Shown here in pieces: positions 46,000 through 57,059 of a DNA stretch of 64,000 bases. A model generated the notes under the pieces. It ran no database searches. It was given only the letters and a program-made list of their open reading frames with translations, and was not told the DNA's origin. A program made the position numbers and the translations under genes. Position 1 is the stretch's first letter, and every line of letters starts with the position of its first letter. Source of the DNA: Athripsodes cinereus (Eukaryota > Arthropoda > Insecta > Trichoptera > Leptoceridae); assembly GCA_947579605.1 (NCBI GenBank), contig OX388313.1:682001-746000 (forward strand). Reading direction: 5' to 3'.

Positions 46000-46325
46000 T
46001 TTATTTATTTTATTCTTCACTTAACATTGATTCGTTGGTTCGTCGGTAGCCTGGAGGTAGAGTCTCGACCTCGTGAACAAGGGGTCCGTGGTTCGATAGC
46101 AGGTACCGGCAAACTCCCGTTTCATGACACAAGCTTTTAGTAGCTTACTGTGGCTTACAGTAAAAGGTGTATTTGGGTACAGAACAAAAAACCCAGATAT
46201 ATATTTTTTAAATGAAAAAAAAAACTACAATATTTCAAATTAAAACAGAGTATCATAAAAATATCAGTTAAACAACTCAATGTACAGAGGGCGAGTTTAT
46301 CGCTAAAATGCGATGTCTTCTAACT
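46000..46325 (-). repeat. LINE tail (gcgataaactcgcc family) split by a SINE
   Basis: Positions 46000-46030 (tttatttattttattcttca) and 46230-46325 (atttcaaattaaaacagag ... cagagggcgagtttatcgct, gcgatgtcttctaactaacc) are two parts of one tail, separated by the SINE at 46038-46224. An intact counterpart is at 61948-62085. Confidence 0.72.
46038..46224 (+). repeat. tRNA-derived SINE, copy 3
   Basis: Head gttcgtcggtagcctggagg, B-box ggttcgatagcag, core cggcaaactcccgtttca, tail aacccagatatatatttttt. Inserted in an older LINE tail. Confidence 0.88.
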
Positions 46326-46651
46326 AACCCAGTTATTAAAATAAAAAAAAAACAAACATAAAAATATTTAATGAAAAAAAATTCCATAATTATCTATCAA
46401 GCCTCTTGTTATTTTATTTACAAGGGCTGAGTTCAGTTCCTGACAAAGAATATGTCTACCAATATTTTCGGTAATATTTACAGCGTCCTGTAAAAGGCAT
46501 AGGTAGTAGTAAAATGTTACGAATGAAACATTGTACATTTTCATTTTATGAGTGATAATGTAGATAGGTTTACAACCCATTCTAAATGTTTTGTTTCTTC
46601 TTGGCACAGAGAAGACGATTTGCGTGTTTGTTAAATGCTGCTACTTCTACT

Positions 46652-46830
46652 ACCATACCATCACAGCATTTCCCACAAGTAGGGTAGCCAGCAGACCAGC
46701 TGCATATAATAAACATGCAAGCTGTCCTCTCCTTGCCAATATAAAATCAAGACATTCAGGATGGGTGGCAAACCTCATCGCTGAATTTAAGATATAAAAT
46801 GTCCTAATTTTTTCGAACACATTGAAAATA
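46652..46830 (+). repeat. cggcatatcccac repeat family copy
   Basis: The clearest copy: cagcatttcccacaagtagg, gtagccagcagaccagctgc, aacatgcaagctgtcctctc, aagacattcaggatgggtgg, catcgctgaatttaagatat. Confidence 0.8.
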
Positions 46831-46869
46831 TGAATTGAAGGTTGTACTAATAGGCCAAAATACATTTAA

Positions 46870-46980
46870 AAAACCATCATAGTAAGCAATATGCTTGTGT
46901 TGCGAAGTAGGAGTAAGTGAGCAGTTGGGAGGAATATCGCAAACTCAGGATCCAGTGTTGAAGTGAGGTGCTTTGGCATA
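46870..46980 (-). repeat. Second tRNA-like SINE family, copy 2 (decayed)
   Basis: Shares atagtaagcaatatgctt and the following layout with 25010-25130. Its promoter boxes are eroded. Confidence 0.45.
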
Positions 46981-47680
46981 TAAACAACACATTAATGTTT
47001 CTTCTTCTTATTTCATTTTACGGCAATGCACCCGCAATCGAGTGAATTGTTCAATAATAATTCATGTAAAATCTTAGGTAGGTACTTGTTTGATGATTTG
47101 ATCAACTGTTTGTTAAATGCAGTTTGTATGCTGGCTTCCCCACTTGTAGGAGTTGCCTGTAGATGATTTATATAGGTATCTATAGATAGAAAACTTGTGA
47201 AGACATCTTAAACTTCTACCATTTACAACTTACTGTAAGCTATGCATATTATTATGAACAATATTATATTATTACCATACTACCTAACTATTATATATAT
47301 GTAATTGTGTGCTATGTCATTTCCGACCATATGTTTTCTCATATTATATGTGGGTACAGTAATACATTCATAGTATTAACTATTTAGTACATAGATGTAG
47401 GTATTACATAAACTTCTTAATATTAATATATCAACGTAAATTCTTTTGTTATAAACCCACTGGTGTGGAAAGTCTTAAATACCAATCAATCAATTATTCT
47501 AAGTACATACGAGTACGTATAAACCAAAGTTAATAATATGCATACACTTACACTACTATCTCACATAGAAGATTCATATTATGTAATACATATCTGTAGG
47601 AAATACAGCCCGATACTTTATTGTTTTATTGTAAAGGGCTACCTAATTGTATTTTAAATCAAATAAAAATAATCAATATT

Positions 47681-47872
47681 GTTCGTCGGTAGCTTGGAGG
47701 TAGAGCCTCAGTCTTCAGAACAAGGGGTCCGTGGTTCGATCCCAGACGCCGGCAAACTCCCCTTTCACGGCACAAGCTTAAAGCTTAGTGTGAAAGTGTA
47801 TAAGGTTGTATTTGAGTACACTCAAATACAACCTTATACATAACAAACCCAGATATATCTTTAAAAAAATAA
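47681..47872 (+). repeat. tRNA-derived SINE, copy 4
   Basis: Head gttcgtcggtagcttggagg, B-box ggttcgatcccag, tail aacccagatatatctttaaa. Just before the tail, gtataaggttgtatttgag is followed by its own complement, so this copy carries an inverted duplication of about 20 bp (47796-47842). Confidence 0.88.
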
Positions 47873-48235
47873 ATTATTATGCTAGCCGGACGATGAGAGC
47901 TGCAGCTCTTGAGAGATGAACTTCTACCAAGTTCCGTCCCACAGGTGAAAGTGAGAAAAGCGTGGTGAAAAAGGCAAAGGCCAGTGAAGAGAAAAGCAGT
48001 GACGAAAATTAAGCGAAAGTAATACTTTATAAATCTAGTTTATTTCTTTACATTCTCTTTTATTAGGTTTTTGTACAATATTTGTCATTAATATTTTTTG
48101 GGCGACATTTTGGAGGCTGGATAGGATTAATGGCAGTTCAATTAATTTCAATGGGGAAATTTGTTTGATACGAGTAATTTGAAATACGAGCAAGGTTGCG
48201 GCACGAATTAAACTCGTATGTCGAGGTACCACTAT

Positions 48236-49180
48236 AAGTGGGGTAGCCAGGGAACTAAATATAGGTACCTATGTCGTCCTCTCCTAGCCACCAGACTTCA
48301 AAACATTTAGGATCGATAGATAAAATGAAAATATTATTTTTTTATACATACGGAATGTTTTATGAATACCTGCATTAAGGACCCCGTTTAGCAAAAACGG
48401 TAAAATTTTCTATTTTCAACAAATTTGATAGAAAAACTACCAAAACTTGTTGACGCTTGCGAACATATTGATTTGATAAAATAAAAAATCAAATATTTAT
48501 TACCAATATTAGTTTTTTACTAAAAAATAAATAAATCGCAGAATGACGAGATTTATTTAGGTACTCTTTGTTATATCAAAATACAAATTATTTGTAAAAT
48601 ATATATATTTTTTATTCATCCTATCAAGCATATTAATACTATAGATTTTAGCAAACTTTTTATAGTATACCAAAAATTGAGTTGATGTGGTGATTTTTGG
48701 TTTCAAAATATGAGAAATTTTATCAAAAAAAATATTTTTAAGTCGGTCAATATCCATGAAAAAAACAACAAAAAAAATAGTTTTTTTTTGTTCTATAATT
48801 GTAATAACTATCTAAATATTCTCAATATTTTAATAAATATATGGAAATTTGTAGGATTATCGTGCATTTATGTACCAAACACACCCCCGAATTCGATTTT
48901 AAGAAATATGCTTTTTTATGAACGAATACTGTGAAGCTAAAATCGAGTTTTTTTTTAAAGTTAAAGTTTGATATTGGTAATTAATATTTGTTTTCATATT
49001 TTATCAAATCTAAATGTTCGTAGGGTCAACAAGTTTTGAGAGTTTGTGTACCAAACTTGTTGAAAATTTAATGTTTTATCGTTTTTGCTAAAGGGGCCTC
49101 TTAAGAGAACACTCGAAAACTAACAGAAAAGTATGGCAAACCTATATTCTTTGCCGGAGAATTCACGGAATGGATAATAA
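48236..49180 (+). repeat. cggcatatcccac repeat family copy split by TTAA MITE
   Basis: Left part 48236-48374 (gtggggtagccagggaacta, gtcctctcctagccacc); right part 49105-49180 (cactcgaaaactaacagaaa, cctatattctttgccggag). The MITE lies exactly between. Confidence 0.7.
48375..49104. mobile_element. TTAA-flanked MITE, copy 1
   Basis: TTAA at 48375-48378 and 49101-49104 flanks a 722-bp element. The ends are ggaccccgtttagcaaaaac and, inverted, gaggcccctttagcaaaaac. Subterminal tttcaacaa and caaaacttgttga blocks are also inverted. TTAA duplications suggest piggyBac-type mobilisation. No transposase frame. Confidence 0.85.
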
Positions 49181-49869
49181 TAATTATAATGCATCAATTA
49201 TTACAACAATAGGTGCCTCTACATAGTATATTCTATTATCAATTTATTATGTAACTCATTATTACAGTTATAATTTCGATATCCATACAAAATTCATTAA
49301 TGTATTATACGTATTGTAGATATAAATATCATTATTTACAGAAAGTTACAAGAAATATCACGAATTTTCTAAGAACTATGGATGGAAGTACAGTACTAAC
49401 AAACTGGTATTTACCAACTAGTCATCGTTATAATTATAGTACAGTATTATGAAAATTGAGTAAATATGTAAATGCTATGTACTTAAATACTTTCTGATTA
49501 TGTAATCACAACTTACCCCCGGCTAAAGATAATTTCATAATCACTATAATAATTCATAAATAGGTACCTAGGAACATGTCTTGTTTAATATTATAATCAT
49601 TGTACTGTGTACATATAATAATATATTATAGAATGCATTACCTTAATAAGATAATTTCGACTTTAACCTGCGTATAAATATTAACTAAGCTTATTTTCTA
49701 TATTTTTTTCTGAAAAACTAGTATTACTTATCAAAACTTCTCCTCAATGAAAAGGTAGATAAGATATTGACCTATATTATATATTTTTTATGAACATACA
49801 ATGAAAGGTATACGAAAAACAGAGTATATGAAAAACATCGAAAAAACGTCGAAATTGAGGAGCTCCCTC

Positions 49870-50599
49870 TTAAACGGCCCCTTTAGCAAAAACGATAAAA
49901 CATTAAATTTTCAACAAGTTTGGTACACAAACTCTCAAAACTTGTTGACCCTACGAACATTTTGATTTGATAAAATATGAAAACAAATATTAATTACATA
50001 CCACTATCAAACTTTAACTTTAAAAAAAAAACTTGATTTTAGCTTCATAGTATTCGTCTATAAAAAAGCATATTTCTAAAAATCGAATTCGGGGGTGTGT
50101 TTGGTACAAAAATGCACGAGAATCCTTCAAATTATCATATTTTTTTTTAATATTACAAATACTTAGATAGTTATTACAATTATAGAACAAATAAATTATA
50201 TATTTTTTGTTTTGTTCATGGATATTGACCTATTTAAAAAAAAAAAAATTGATAAAATTTCTCTTATTTTGGAACCAAAAATCACCTCATGAACTTGATT
50301 TTTTGTATACTTAAAAAGTTTGCTACAATCTATAGTATTTATATGCTCGATAGGATGAATAAATAATATATATATTTTAGAAGTAATTTGTATTTTGATA
50401 TAACAAAGAGTACCTTAATATATCTCGTCAGTCTGCGATTTATTTATTTTTTAGTAATAAACTAATATTGGTAATAAATATTTGGATTTTTATTTTATCA
50501 AATCAATATGTTCGCAAGGGCCAACAAGTTTTGGCAGTTTTTCTATCAAATTTGTTGAAAATTGAATATTTTACCGTTTTTGCTTAACGGGGCCCTTAA
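49870..50599. mobile_element. TTAA-flanked MITE, copy 2 (opposite orientation)
   Basis: TTAA at 49870-49873 and 50596-50599. The left end acggcccctttagcaaaaac matches the right end of copy 1, and the right end gtttttgcttaacggggccc matches its left end, so the two copies face opposite ways 765 bp apart. They share internal blocks such as cgaattcgggggtgtgtttg. Confidence 0.85.
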
Positions 50600-50845
50600 G
50601 GGTATTTCTGCGTGTGCAATATTTGTACCGTGGAACACCCGGTAAATAATATTGGTCTGCCACTCTTCTCCGTAACTGGGTGTCCTACATGTAAAAGGCA
50701 GGTATTTGAAGGCATTATTTATTCTTTACTGTACATCGATTACGAGCATATTTACACAAAATATATACAAATCAAATACAATCATAAAATCAATATACCT
50801 ACATAGGGCGAGTTTATCGCAGAGGTGCGATTTCTTCCAACTATC
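50600..50845 (-). repeat. cggcatatcccac family 3' part joined to LINE tail
   Basis: Minus strand: acctgccttttacatgtagg, gtggcagaccaat, gggtgttccacgg at 50614-50715. A tail ending aatgtacagtaaag-like continues at 50712-50845, with gcgataaactcgccctatgt. Together with 56690-57035 this shows the two parts belong to one element. Confidence 0.7.
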
Positions 50846-50871
50846 GATCCCAATTTCGTGAAACGTATTAT

Positions 50872-51007
50872 GGGTTAGTTGGAAGATATCGCTTCTGCGA
50901 TAAATCGCCCATTATACAATATCATTTATTTGTATCACATTGTTTTATAACTTGGTAATTATGTATGCTCCTTATTGTGCAATAAAGTTTATTATTATTA
51001 TTATTAT
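50872..51007 (+). repeat. LINE tail, ttagttggaagatatcgc subfamily
   Basis: ggttagttggaagatatcgc, then ttctgcgataaatcgcccat and tgtgcaataaagtttattat with a (tta)n end. Nearly identical to 24086-24206. Confidence 0.75.
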
Positions 51008-52647
51008 TCACACAAAGCTTTAAAGGAAGGAAAAGAGTAAGTACAAATGAGAAGAATAGGTAGGAAAAGGGACTGGGAAATAAAAATGTAAAATTTTAAG
51101 TATTTAAGTCGTCCTTGACTACCCGCTTGATTGCGTGTAGAGTGGTGAACAGCCTCATTGTGGAAGGCGAGCTATACTAACAGCGAGCACAATGGACAGA
51201 AAATGAGTTCGTAATTTCGAAAGTTCTTCTTAAGATCTTTAATTTTTTAGAAATAGATCTTTTGTGCTCGTACCTATTTAATTTTTACGAAAAATGACAC
51301 AATAATGAAAACTTGAAATAAAATTCCATATATATTAAATGACTGGGCAGAATTTATAATCGACAAATTAATTACAAACTAATATAATATATTATGTAGG
51401 TAGATAAAACCGTGATTTTATAAAAAAAAAAATATATTATTGATTTTTAAGAACCGGATATTGGGGGTTGCTTGTCTATATTATTAAAAATAAAATAAAA
51501 AAAACCCCTCTTATTAGTCATTCCAGTATCACAAAAGAAAAGCAATCAGGGTGAAACTTATTCCCAGGGAATCCCCAGGAAGGGGCTGTTAGGCTAACCA
51601 AAGACAGGGATGTTGAACTAACAAAAAATATGTAGATATTATTATTGAAATTTATCATATCGACAAAAAATATTTTCAACTGTGCATTTTGTTAAAGAAC
51701 TTGATGGAATCTGCAATACCTACGAGCTTTTTTTTTTGTTTTTTACAGTTTTTAGTGAGATTGACGTCAAATTTATATGAAAACACGGGCTTACTATAAA
51801 TGATAAGTCAATAAATGGAACAGTTTGTAAAGTTTCTAATATTTCTCGCTAGGGATGCTGGAGCATTTTCACATACTTAATAATTTCATAATACTTACAT
51901 TGTCCGTACATTTTTTATTTTACTCCAAATATGCAAAACAATTGCACATTAATTTTACAATATAATAATATGTTATAACGTAGTTATAAAAAATCCTCGA
52001 ATGATTCTATATCAGTTCGCGCACCATTCATTGGTAACAGCTGATTGAGGGATGGTATTTTTTACATTTAGCTTTTGATTGTTTACAAATACATTTACCG
52101 TCTATAGAACACGTCATTCTCATGTAATTAATTATTATTCTACCTTTGTATTGTTCAATATCTCACTTACACCTGGTTTTTAATTCTAAATATTGATTGA
52201 TTTTTTTTTATACCGATAATTATTATTTTTACTTAGGTATTGTTGAATAATCTATACGACCCTGTATCGCAATATTTGGAGATAATAATAGTAAACACTT
52301 TATTTAAAAATACATTTGTACACAAGGCGTGCATATTGTCTTCCAGTAAATCTTATACCTGATAAACGTGTTTTAGCAAAAGTTTACATAAAGTTTAGAT
52401 AAAGATTGAAATGTCGTAAGAAGGCGTGTATAAAATAGCTTAAAATAGGGGAGGAGGGTTTCTACCTTTTCTCCGAAGAACGTTAAAAGGTGAAAAATAA
52501 ATTAATTGAATAAGGTTGAATGTTGATTTGAAACTAGACTCATATTTTTTATTAATAAATCAAATGTTTTTGTGTTAACACTTTGGAAATTCATTATAAT
52601 TAAAATGATTTTAAAAACACTGTATAATTTCCAAATTAAATTTATTC

Positions 52648-52694
52648 ACCTCAAACGTTTTCGCCAAGGCTTCTACTTGGCATCATCAGGAGGA
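52648..52694 (-). ncRNA. Hammerhead-ribozyme-like motif, minus arm
   Basis: The mirror copy of 52882-52928 on the minus strand (tcatcag at 52683-52689 is CTGATGA in reverse), with the same stem II, GAAA and AACGTT. Confidence 0.5.
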
Positions 52695-52881
52695 CTAATT
52701 AGTTAAAGTTCATATTTAGTGAGTATGTTTTCTATTACTAACTTATACTAAGGGTGGGGGGGAGTTTGAAGGTGGGGGAGAAAGGGCGGACCTTTCTCCC
52801 CCACCTTCAAACTCCCCCACACCCTTAGTATAAGTTAGTAATAGAAAACATACTCACTAAATATGAACTTTAACTAATTAG

Positions 52882-52928
52882 TCCTCCTGATGATGCCAAG
52901 TAGAAGCCTTGGCGAAAACGTTTGAGGT
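52882..52928 (+). ncRNA. Hammerhead-ribozyme-like motif (type I layout), plus arm
   Basis: CTGATGA at 52887-52893, a stem II of GCCAAG/CTTGGC around the loop tagaagc, GAAA at 52914-52917, a palindromic AACGTT stem III at 52917-52922, the putative cleavage base T52923, and a GAGG (52924-52927) that can pair with CCTC just before the core as stem I. One extra T after CTGATGA departs from the consensus, so activity is uncertain. Confidence 0.55.
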
Positions 52929-53019
52929 GAATAAATTTAATTTGGAAATTATACAGTATTTTTTATTAATTCGTTTAGCACATCATTATACCTACATTTT
53001 TTTGTCCATTACATTACTT

Positions 53020-53100
53020 ATTTGTTTATTCATTCATTCTTTACCATACATTGATTACAAGGCGAGTTTAACGCAAAGGTGCAATCACTCCAACTAATCT
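53020..53100 (-). repeat. LINE-tail relic
   Basis: tttattcattcattctttac, then catacattgattacaaggcg and aaaggtgcaatcactcc. A shortened minus-strand tail of the gcgataaactcgcc family. Confidence 0.6.
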
Positions 53101-53943
53101 AAAACATTATTTAAGTTAGCTAACAAGTTGTTATCATAAACTTAAATTACTTTGAAAGTTTATAAAACATCACCATCAGTACTTCGAAACACCCAAAACA
53201 AAAACAGGAAAAGGTTGAAAGCGAGTTCTTAATTCCAGATCTTCATTATAAATCTTAGACATTCATCAGTTTCTCGACCACCTCAATAGTTAATAATAAT
53301 ATATTGATAATATTTATCAAAAACAAGATTAATAAAAGTTATAAAATAATAACTACAAGCCATAGACAATACCTACGATCGACAGTTTATGAGTAAACTA
53401 TAATTCAGTACACGATTGTTATAGAAATAAATTATAAGTTTGAGATTAAACAAAAGAAATAAGAACAAAACATAATGAATAAGTTAGGAATAATCATTGA
53501 CCCATATAAGTTGATTGGAATAACACACAATACTTGACGTTACCATCAAGCAAGCCTCGCCACATTATTTGTGTAATGATGTGCATGTTGTGAAAGTGAT
53601 GAGAGCTGAATGATAAATGATGTGTCCAGCTGAGCGATTGATTAATCATTATTTGTAGGTACATTTTGTATTATAAATAAAATACGTAACTATATTCTTC
53701 CAATCATTCAGTTCTGTTTCAACTGTTTATTAATAAACTTTGTTATTCATTCATCCAGAGTAGGTAGCGAGTTAAACCGTATGTAATAATATTAAACAAA
53801 AGCACATAGGTAGGTATATTGCAATAAAAACTTCGGATAAAAATAGCTTTGTCATTTATTTTTTTTCTGTAAATTTCCGTGTCTTCAACTATATTTAATC
53901 TACATTTATAAGAAAGAATTTCAGAGCCTTCGGTATATCTCTT

Positions 53944-54005
53944 GGTAGCTTAGACAAAGCACATCTCGCGATAAGGATGGGTTGCGGGTTTAAGTCCCGT
54001 CTAGG
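53944..54005 (+). repeat. tRNA-like head fused to LINE sequence
   Basis: tggtagcttagacaaagcac (A-box-like) and gcgggtttaagtcccgtc (B-box-like, 53986-54003) lie 25-30 bp apart and run straight into the RTE-type LINE 3' end at 54006. Not a tRNA gene: no acceptor stem closes it. Confidence 0.55.
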
Positions 54006-54430
54006 ATACTATGGTTGTGAGACGTGGACCATCAGCAAGAATGAAAGCGGACGGTTGGCGGCCTTTGAGATGTGGTGCTACAGACGCATGCTTAAGATCC
54101 ATTGGTCGGAACATGTCGAAAACGAAGAAGTGTTAACCAGGGTAGGCGAAAAAAGGAAACTTCTTAAGAGAATCGGCAAACAACGAGCTAACTGGATTGG
54201 CCACAACATCAGGCACCCAGGACTACTCATCGCCATCGCGGAGGGTAAGACCGAGGGGACAAATGGCAGAGGCCGACCAAGAGACGCGTATATGGACCAA
54301 CTGAAGAGGGACATGAACTGTGGCTCATACGTAGAGCTGAAAAGACTGGCTTAGAATAGAGACGAATGGAGAAGAAAAACCAAACCCGTTGCAGACCAAT
54401 CCAATGGATTGTAACTCATTATATATATAT
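54006..54430 (+). pseudogene. RTE-type LINE 3' end, copy 2
   Basis: YGCETWTISKNESGRLAAFE, MWCYRRMLKIHWSEHVENEE and GRGRPRDAYMDQLKRDMN; then a TAG at 54352-54354 where copy 1 has Glu, after which NRDEWRRKTKPVADQSNGL is still legible to 54413. It ends in ttgtaactcattatatatat. Confidence 0.88.
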
Positions 54431-54747
54431 ATAAGATACTATCATTTTTTTTTAAATTTGCATAAATGTAACCACATACGATGGTTAAATTGCAAAAATG
54501 ATATGACCAAAATTAACCGTCAAAAGAAAATTTGCAAAAATTACTGCATCTTTAGAATATTTATAACTCAACAGACAACTTATCCGCACATCCAGCAGAT
54601 TGTACAAACTGCCTTTAGTAGGGATCAGGATGCCTCGATACTTTAATCGTTCATCATGGCACGTTCGCCAATCCCACCAATTCTGTACATTCTGAACGCA
54701 ATGTAGGTTAGCACGGAAAAGACAACCTACATGTACATAACATACTG

Positions 54748-54913
54748 CACTGAGAAAAATATTCACAATCATTGGTAAATTTACCAACAATTTGTTTGCG
54801 AAAAGTTAATGTTATAGATTCGTACTAATGAATCGTTTGTACTATCTCTGGTCCTAATCTGATAGTGCGAACCTATGATTCGTTGTGAAATTTCGTTAGT
54901 ATTTTTCTCAGTG
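54748..54913. mobile_element. 166-bp MITE with cactgagaaaaata ends
   Basis: The left end cactgagaaaaatattcaca and right end gtatttttctcagtg are perfect inverted repeats over 14 bp. No clear target duplication could be fixed, so the superfamily is open. Confidence 0.7.
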
Positions 54914-54954
54914 TGTCAATTTGTTAGATACCCCCATTTCGGGAAAATTACTGT

Positions 54955-55050
54955 TACTACTTTTCCATCACGGCATATCAGCAGACCAGCTGCATATAAT
55001 ACCTAAACATGCAATCTGTCATCAAACTGTCCATAGAAAATGCCGTGATG
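54955..55050 (+). repeat. cggcatatcccac family copy (truncated)
   Basis: catcacggcatatcagcaga, ccagctgcatataatac, aaacatgcaatctgtc. Lies right after the 166-bp MITE. Confidence 0.65.
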
Positions 55051-56034
55051 TTATTTATAAATGGTATAAAAATATTGAAGATGTATATTATGTACTCACT
55101 TTTTATTCTTCGTCAGCCACTTTGTGTCCATTGTAGGACACAGGCTTTCCTTCTAGATATCCACAATTCTTTCCTGCGATTTTGAAAATTTTTATGATAA
55201 TACATATTGTTACGGAATTCCGTCAGTTTTATTATATCTTGTATAGCGAGAACTATGCATCATAAAATTAAATTATATTGTACTAAGTCGATATTATGTA
55301 TTATAGGTACCTATTGCACGTGCTTTTATTTTTGGACATTATGTTGGCCGACTCCGCGACACGTGTGCAAGCTTTATGAACGTTTCGGAACAAGATAACT
55401 ACTGTACATCTATTTACGTTCACATAGTACCTACACTATGTTTCCCAGTAGAAGTCCCTGTAATGAACAAGTCTTGTACCTTTTTCTGCCTTAGTATTTT
55501 CATTTTGAGCAATTTGAGCATTGTTTAGTAAGCACGAAAATATGTTAAAACTTCATTATTATCAATCCTTGCTTACTATATTCTAAATACATTGTAAGTA
55601 TTCATTTTACAGCACTCATTATTACCTATTAATTATATTTTTGATTTTAAACCACTCTACATAGATTAATCATTCATAAATCATTTTATTTCTTAGTAGG
55701 TAAGTAAAATCCAGTCTCCGACATCCAATTGTGTCAAAAGATAGTAAGAAAAATACCTTTTGATTATTATTTTTTCTTAAACAGCCACACTTTCAAACAC
55801 TTTTTCGTATAGTCTTCCAAATTCAGATAGGTACTTATAGCAAATCACTCTGTTCCTCATTTATAATGATTAAAAGGTTATCTGGAAGATGTATTACAAC
55901 AAGTCCGCCCTTTGACTGCTCATTGTTGGTGTGTTGTTTTATCCTTTTTAATCTTACTACCTACTATTTATATTTTTTTCTAATCATTGTACCTTAATAA
56001 TTTTGTAGTCAATAAATATTTATTATTATTATCC

Positions 56035-56218
56035 GAGTTTGTCGATAGCCTGGAAGTAGAAAGAACCTCGACCACATGCGCAAGAGGTGCGTGGTTCGAT
56101 CCCAGGTGCCGACAAAGTCTCCTTTCACGACATAAGCTTTTAGCTTACTCTGGAAGATGTAACTATAAAGTTGTATTTGGGCTTAAAACAAAAAAACTGA
56201 TACATCTTTAAAAAATAA
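56035..56218 (+). repeat. tRNA-derived SINE, copy 5
   Basis: Head gtttgtcgatagcctggaag, B-box ggttcgatcccaggtgcc, core tcctttcacgacataagctt, tail actgatacatctttaaaaaa. Confidence 0.87.
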
Positions 56219-56689
56219 GGTTTATTCTCACCATAATATGTACTTCTTTGTTGTTTGCTCTCGCCATTCTTTTTTTCATAATTTCTTTTACTTAGCACGT
56301 GTTTGTCCTTGATAAATTTCCACGTGGTAGGTATGTACATATGTATATATTTATTATTTTAATCATATGTTATGAACAGAAAGTCGTACAGTATGTGAAG
56401 GTCTCATAATATGTATACAAAGTGCGTTGTGCAATAACCAGCATGCCAAAAATGGTTACTGGCCTCAGGCGCGTGGAACACCATTACCTAGATGTACCTA
56501 AATAAGTATACAACAAACATTCAAAATATTATTTTAGGTATATGGTATAAATTTTTATTTCAAATTGCCATATTTTGTTCATCTCTGTGTAATTATTGTA
56601 CATATTGTCATGATTTGTGCATCATATTTGTATCTAATAATAATAATTATCAGGCACACAAATAAATGTGTCTACCCATCTATAACACC

Positions 56690-57040
56690 ACGGCACCTCG
56701 TTCAAGTGGGGTAGCCAACAGATCAGCCGTCTTTAATAATCACACAAGCTGTCCTCTCCGTGTCTATGCAAAAAATAAGACATTCCGAATGGGTGGGCTA
56801 CTTCTATATAAAATGTCTTTATTTTTTTGAACACCTGACTTTTACACACAGGACACTCGAAAACTTACAGAAAAGAGTAGAAGACCAATTCTTTGCCGGG
56901 TGCTCCACGGTTAAACGCGGTAAACGTCTTTGCGATAAACTCGCCCTCTGTATATTGATTGTATTTAATTTGAATGTATACCTTTTATGTAATTGTTTTT
57001 TATCAATGTACAGTAAAGAATGAATAAATAAATAAACAGT
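56690..57040 (+). repeat. Full-length cggcatatcccac element with LINE tail
   Basis: cacggcacctcgttcaagtg, gtagccaacagatcagcc, gacattccgaatgggtggg, tgtctttatttttttgaaca, gaccaattctttgccgggtg, then gcgataaactcgccctctgt and a tail ending aatgaataaataaataaa. About 350 bp; best guide to the complete element. Confidence 0.75.
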
Positions 57041-57059
57041 TCCGATTATCTATAGATAT

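Larger units (their letters stand above)
52553..52957. mobile_element. Penelope-like terminal sequences in a head-to-head palindrome
   Basis: 52619-52786 and 52789-52957 are near-perfect inverted arms of about 168 bp with almost no loop (centre near 52788). Each arm contains a hammerhead-like core and aaatttaatttggaaattat. The outer stretch 52553-52618 matches 27066-27135. Hammerhead motifs and such ends are known in Penelope-like elements (established for the family); the assignment here is inferred. No reverse transcriptase is present. Confidence 0.65.

Noticed and set aside
46038..46224. tRNA gene with good B-box
   Set aside because: Seven dispersed copies with a common non-tRNA core and tail mark a SINE.
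53944..54005. Functional tRNA gene
   Set aside because: A- and B-box-like blocks are present but no acceptor stem or full cloverleaf can be drawn; it runs into LINE sequence.
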